Source: Hypomesus transpacificus (Eukaryota > Chordata > Actinopteri > Osmeriformes > Osmeridae). Taken from it: DNA of 64,000 nt. The notes under the pieces were generated by a model that saw only the letters and a program-made list of their open reading frames with translations, was not told the DNA's origin and made no database searches. The DNA lies in assembly GCF_021917145.1 (NCBI RefSeq), contig NC_061062.1, forward strand, positions 13,650,521 to 13,714,520, written 5' to 3'. Each line of letters begins with the position of its first letter. The stretch's first letter is position 1. The translations under genes and the position numbers were made by a program. Shown here one piece after another: positions 62,762 through 64,000 of this stretch.

Positions 62762-64000
62762 TATGCTTTTTGTGGTTTTAGAATATAATTAAAGAAATCA
62801 GTGCAATCAACCTGAATATGAAATCATATCAGCCTGACTTATTACCTTTAACCTGAAGATTAAATCAATTTTAATGTCAGAAAATGTGTTGTCTTTTGTC
62901 AAAAACAAGTTTTACACCGTTCAATGTTTTCAGGTGTGCACTTTTACTGATATATGGTTACCTACAATTCATATTATAAGGAGTCTATGCTAATAAATAA
63001 AAACAATAAAAAAGCTTAAGTATTTAAAGGCTTAGCTTGGATCCCTGTGTAGGTCCAGTTGTTGTAATTTTTCTTAGGATGCAATGTCAGCAATTTCACA
63101 ACTTTGAACGATGCCTCGTTCGACCCAACCCAGTCGACCGTTGATGTCACTAGTTGCCAATTGCAACAGTTGCTAAGAGCTGCTCAAGATATTTTGTTAT
63201 GCGGATTCAGTTCTTTAAAATGCGCAGCTAAATAACCAAACGTAGATAGCTAGAGCTAGCGTGCAAAAACATTAACACGCACAGAACAGGAGGACACATG
63301 AAAAATTTGGACGGGACATAATTAAGTGTAGCCTTAGCGCACATCTCTACCACACTAGGTGGCGATGTTGACTAGCGTTCTTGGTCTGAGTCAAAGTCCC
63401 GTGCCTTGAAAGGGATCCCTTATTCAAAACAGACAGCTGTCAAACACATGAGTTACTAGTCAGTTAGCTGTTACTGTCTCTAACGCTAACCGTTACAAGT
63501 TTCTATGTAGCATATTATTAGGTATAGCAAATTATTATTGTATTATCAATATCTTGGTTCTTTTGACTCATTGGTTGCCCATAAGGTGACGCAGGCTTCA
63601 AATGAATCAGATTAGCAAACTAGCAAGTGCTAGCTACAGTAGCTGAGTCGCTAACTAACCGGTTAGCTGAGCAAGGGATATTTATTGTGCGCCGCAGATT
63701 CTGATTCGTCAATACGAGGCAGCTAGCAGCTGTCAGATAGCCTACGCCAGAGGAACCTCGGCACTCATCGATATCAGGATGTCAAAGAGAACGAACGCAG
63801 TCGCCTAGAACCAGGGACATGGACATTTTCACTAAATGCATGCATCTTCATATTTTCGAATGGAGCTGACTGTGCTTGAATACTAAAACGCTGTTACGAA
63901 TAGTCGGATATGCGGAATAATAAGCCTTCTTAGCACAGCACGTTCACTGAACACAGGACCAGGTGCCTATACAACATGCATCGTCTCCCATCAGAACTGC
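62762..64000. other. Right-end intergenic stretch without recognisable gene
   Basis: AT-rich at first, then richer in CG dinucleotides from about 63690 onward, which may mark a promoter or non-coding first exon of a gene beyond the window. No ORF here has recognisable similarity. Confidence 0.4.

Overview
This is a vertebrate nuclear window, most likely from a teleost fish. Genes are multi-exon with mostly short GT-AG introns. The introns carry CA/TG microsatellites, tRNA-headed SINEs with the tail common in fish genomes, and a Tc1-type transposon. The proteins match vertebrate families along their whole length. I built spliced models by hand from splice sites and reading phase. All five genes that lie wholly inside the window and have several coding exons add up to unbroken frames: TMEM151-like 576 aa, HEATR4 943 aa, HAUS2 204 aa, LRRC57 238 aa (human 239), TYRO3 875 aa, and MGA 2908 aa makes the sixth. 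RPAP1 is also open through 22 exons but is cut by the left edge. The species cannot be read from the sequence alone.

Layout, left to right: RPAP1 (minus, C-terminus beyond base 1); a divergent gap; a two-exon TMEM151-family gene (plus); HEATR4 (plus, 18 coding exons); HAUS2 (minus, 6 exons), head to head with LRRC57 (plus, 5 exons); TYRO3 (plus, 19 coding exons); MGA (plus, 25 coding exons); a single-coding-exon class A GPCR (plus); and about 1.3 kb with no recognisable gene at the right end. RPAP1, TYRO3 and MGA are neighbours on human 15q15, and HAUS2 and LRRC57 are neighbours slightly further along the same human chromosome, so this is a conserved block. From memory, TMEM151 and HEATR4 lie elsewhere in human.

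The genes do not form one pathway. RPAP1 serves RNA polymerase II assembly, HAUS2 belongs to the augmin spindle complex, TYRO3 is a TAM receptor kinase, MGA is the T-box plus bHLHZip partner of MAX, LRRC57 and HEATR4 are repeat proteins of poorly known role, and the TMEM151-like protein and the GPCR are membrane proteins.

The most striking observation is in MGA. The exon pair encoding the bHLH-zipper is present twice in tandem (55576-56228 and 57245-57550). Both copies share intron positions and phases, both second exons are exactly 112 nt, and residues at the junctions match. The first copy keeps the DNA-contact signature HNxxERxRR; the second has lost it but carries the C-terminal flank expected for MGA. 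Phases would allow isoforms with either copy alone. Other points of interest are a Tc1 element in an MGA intron with one in-frame stop in its transposase, a 48-base G run upstream of MGA, a GC-AG intron and a start-stop mini-uORF in HEATR4, and two small inverted-repeat elements.
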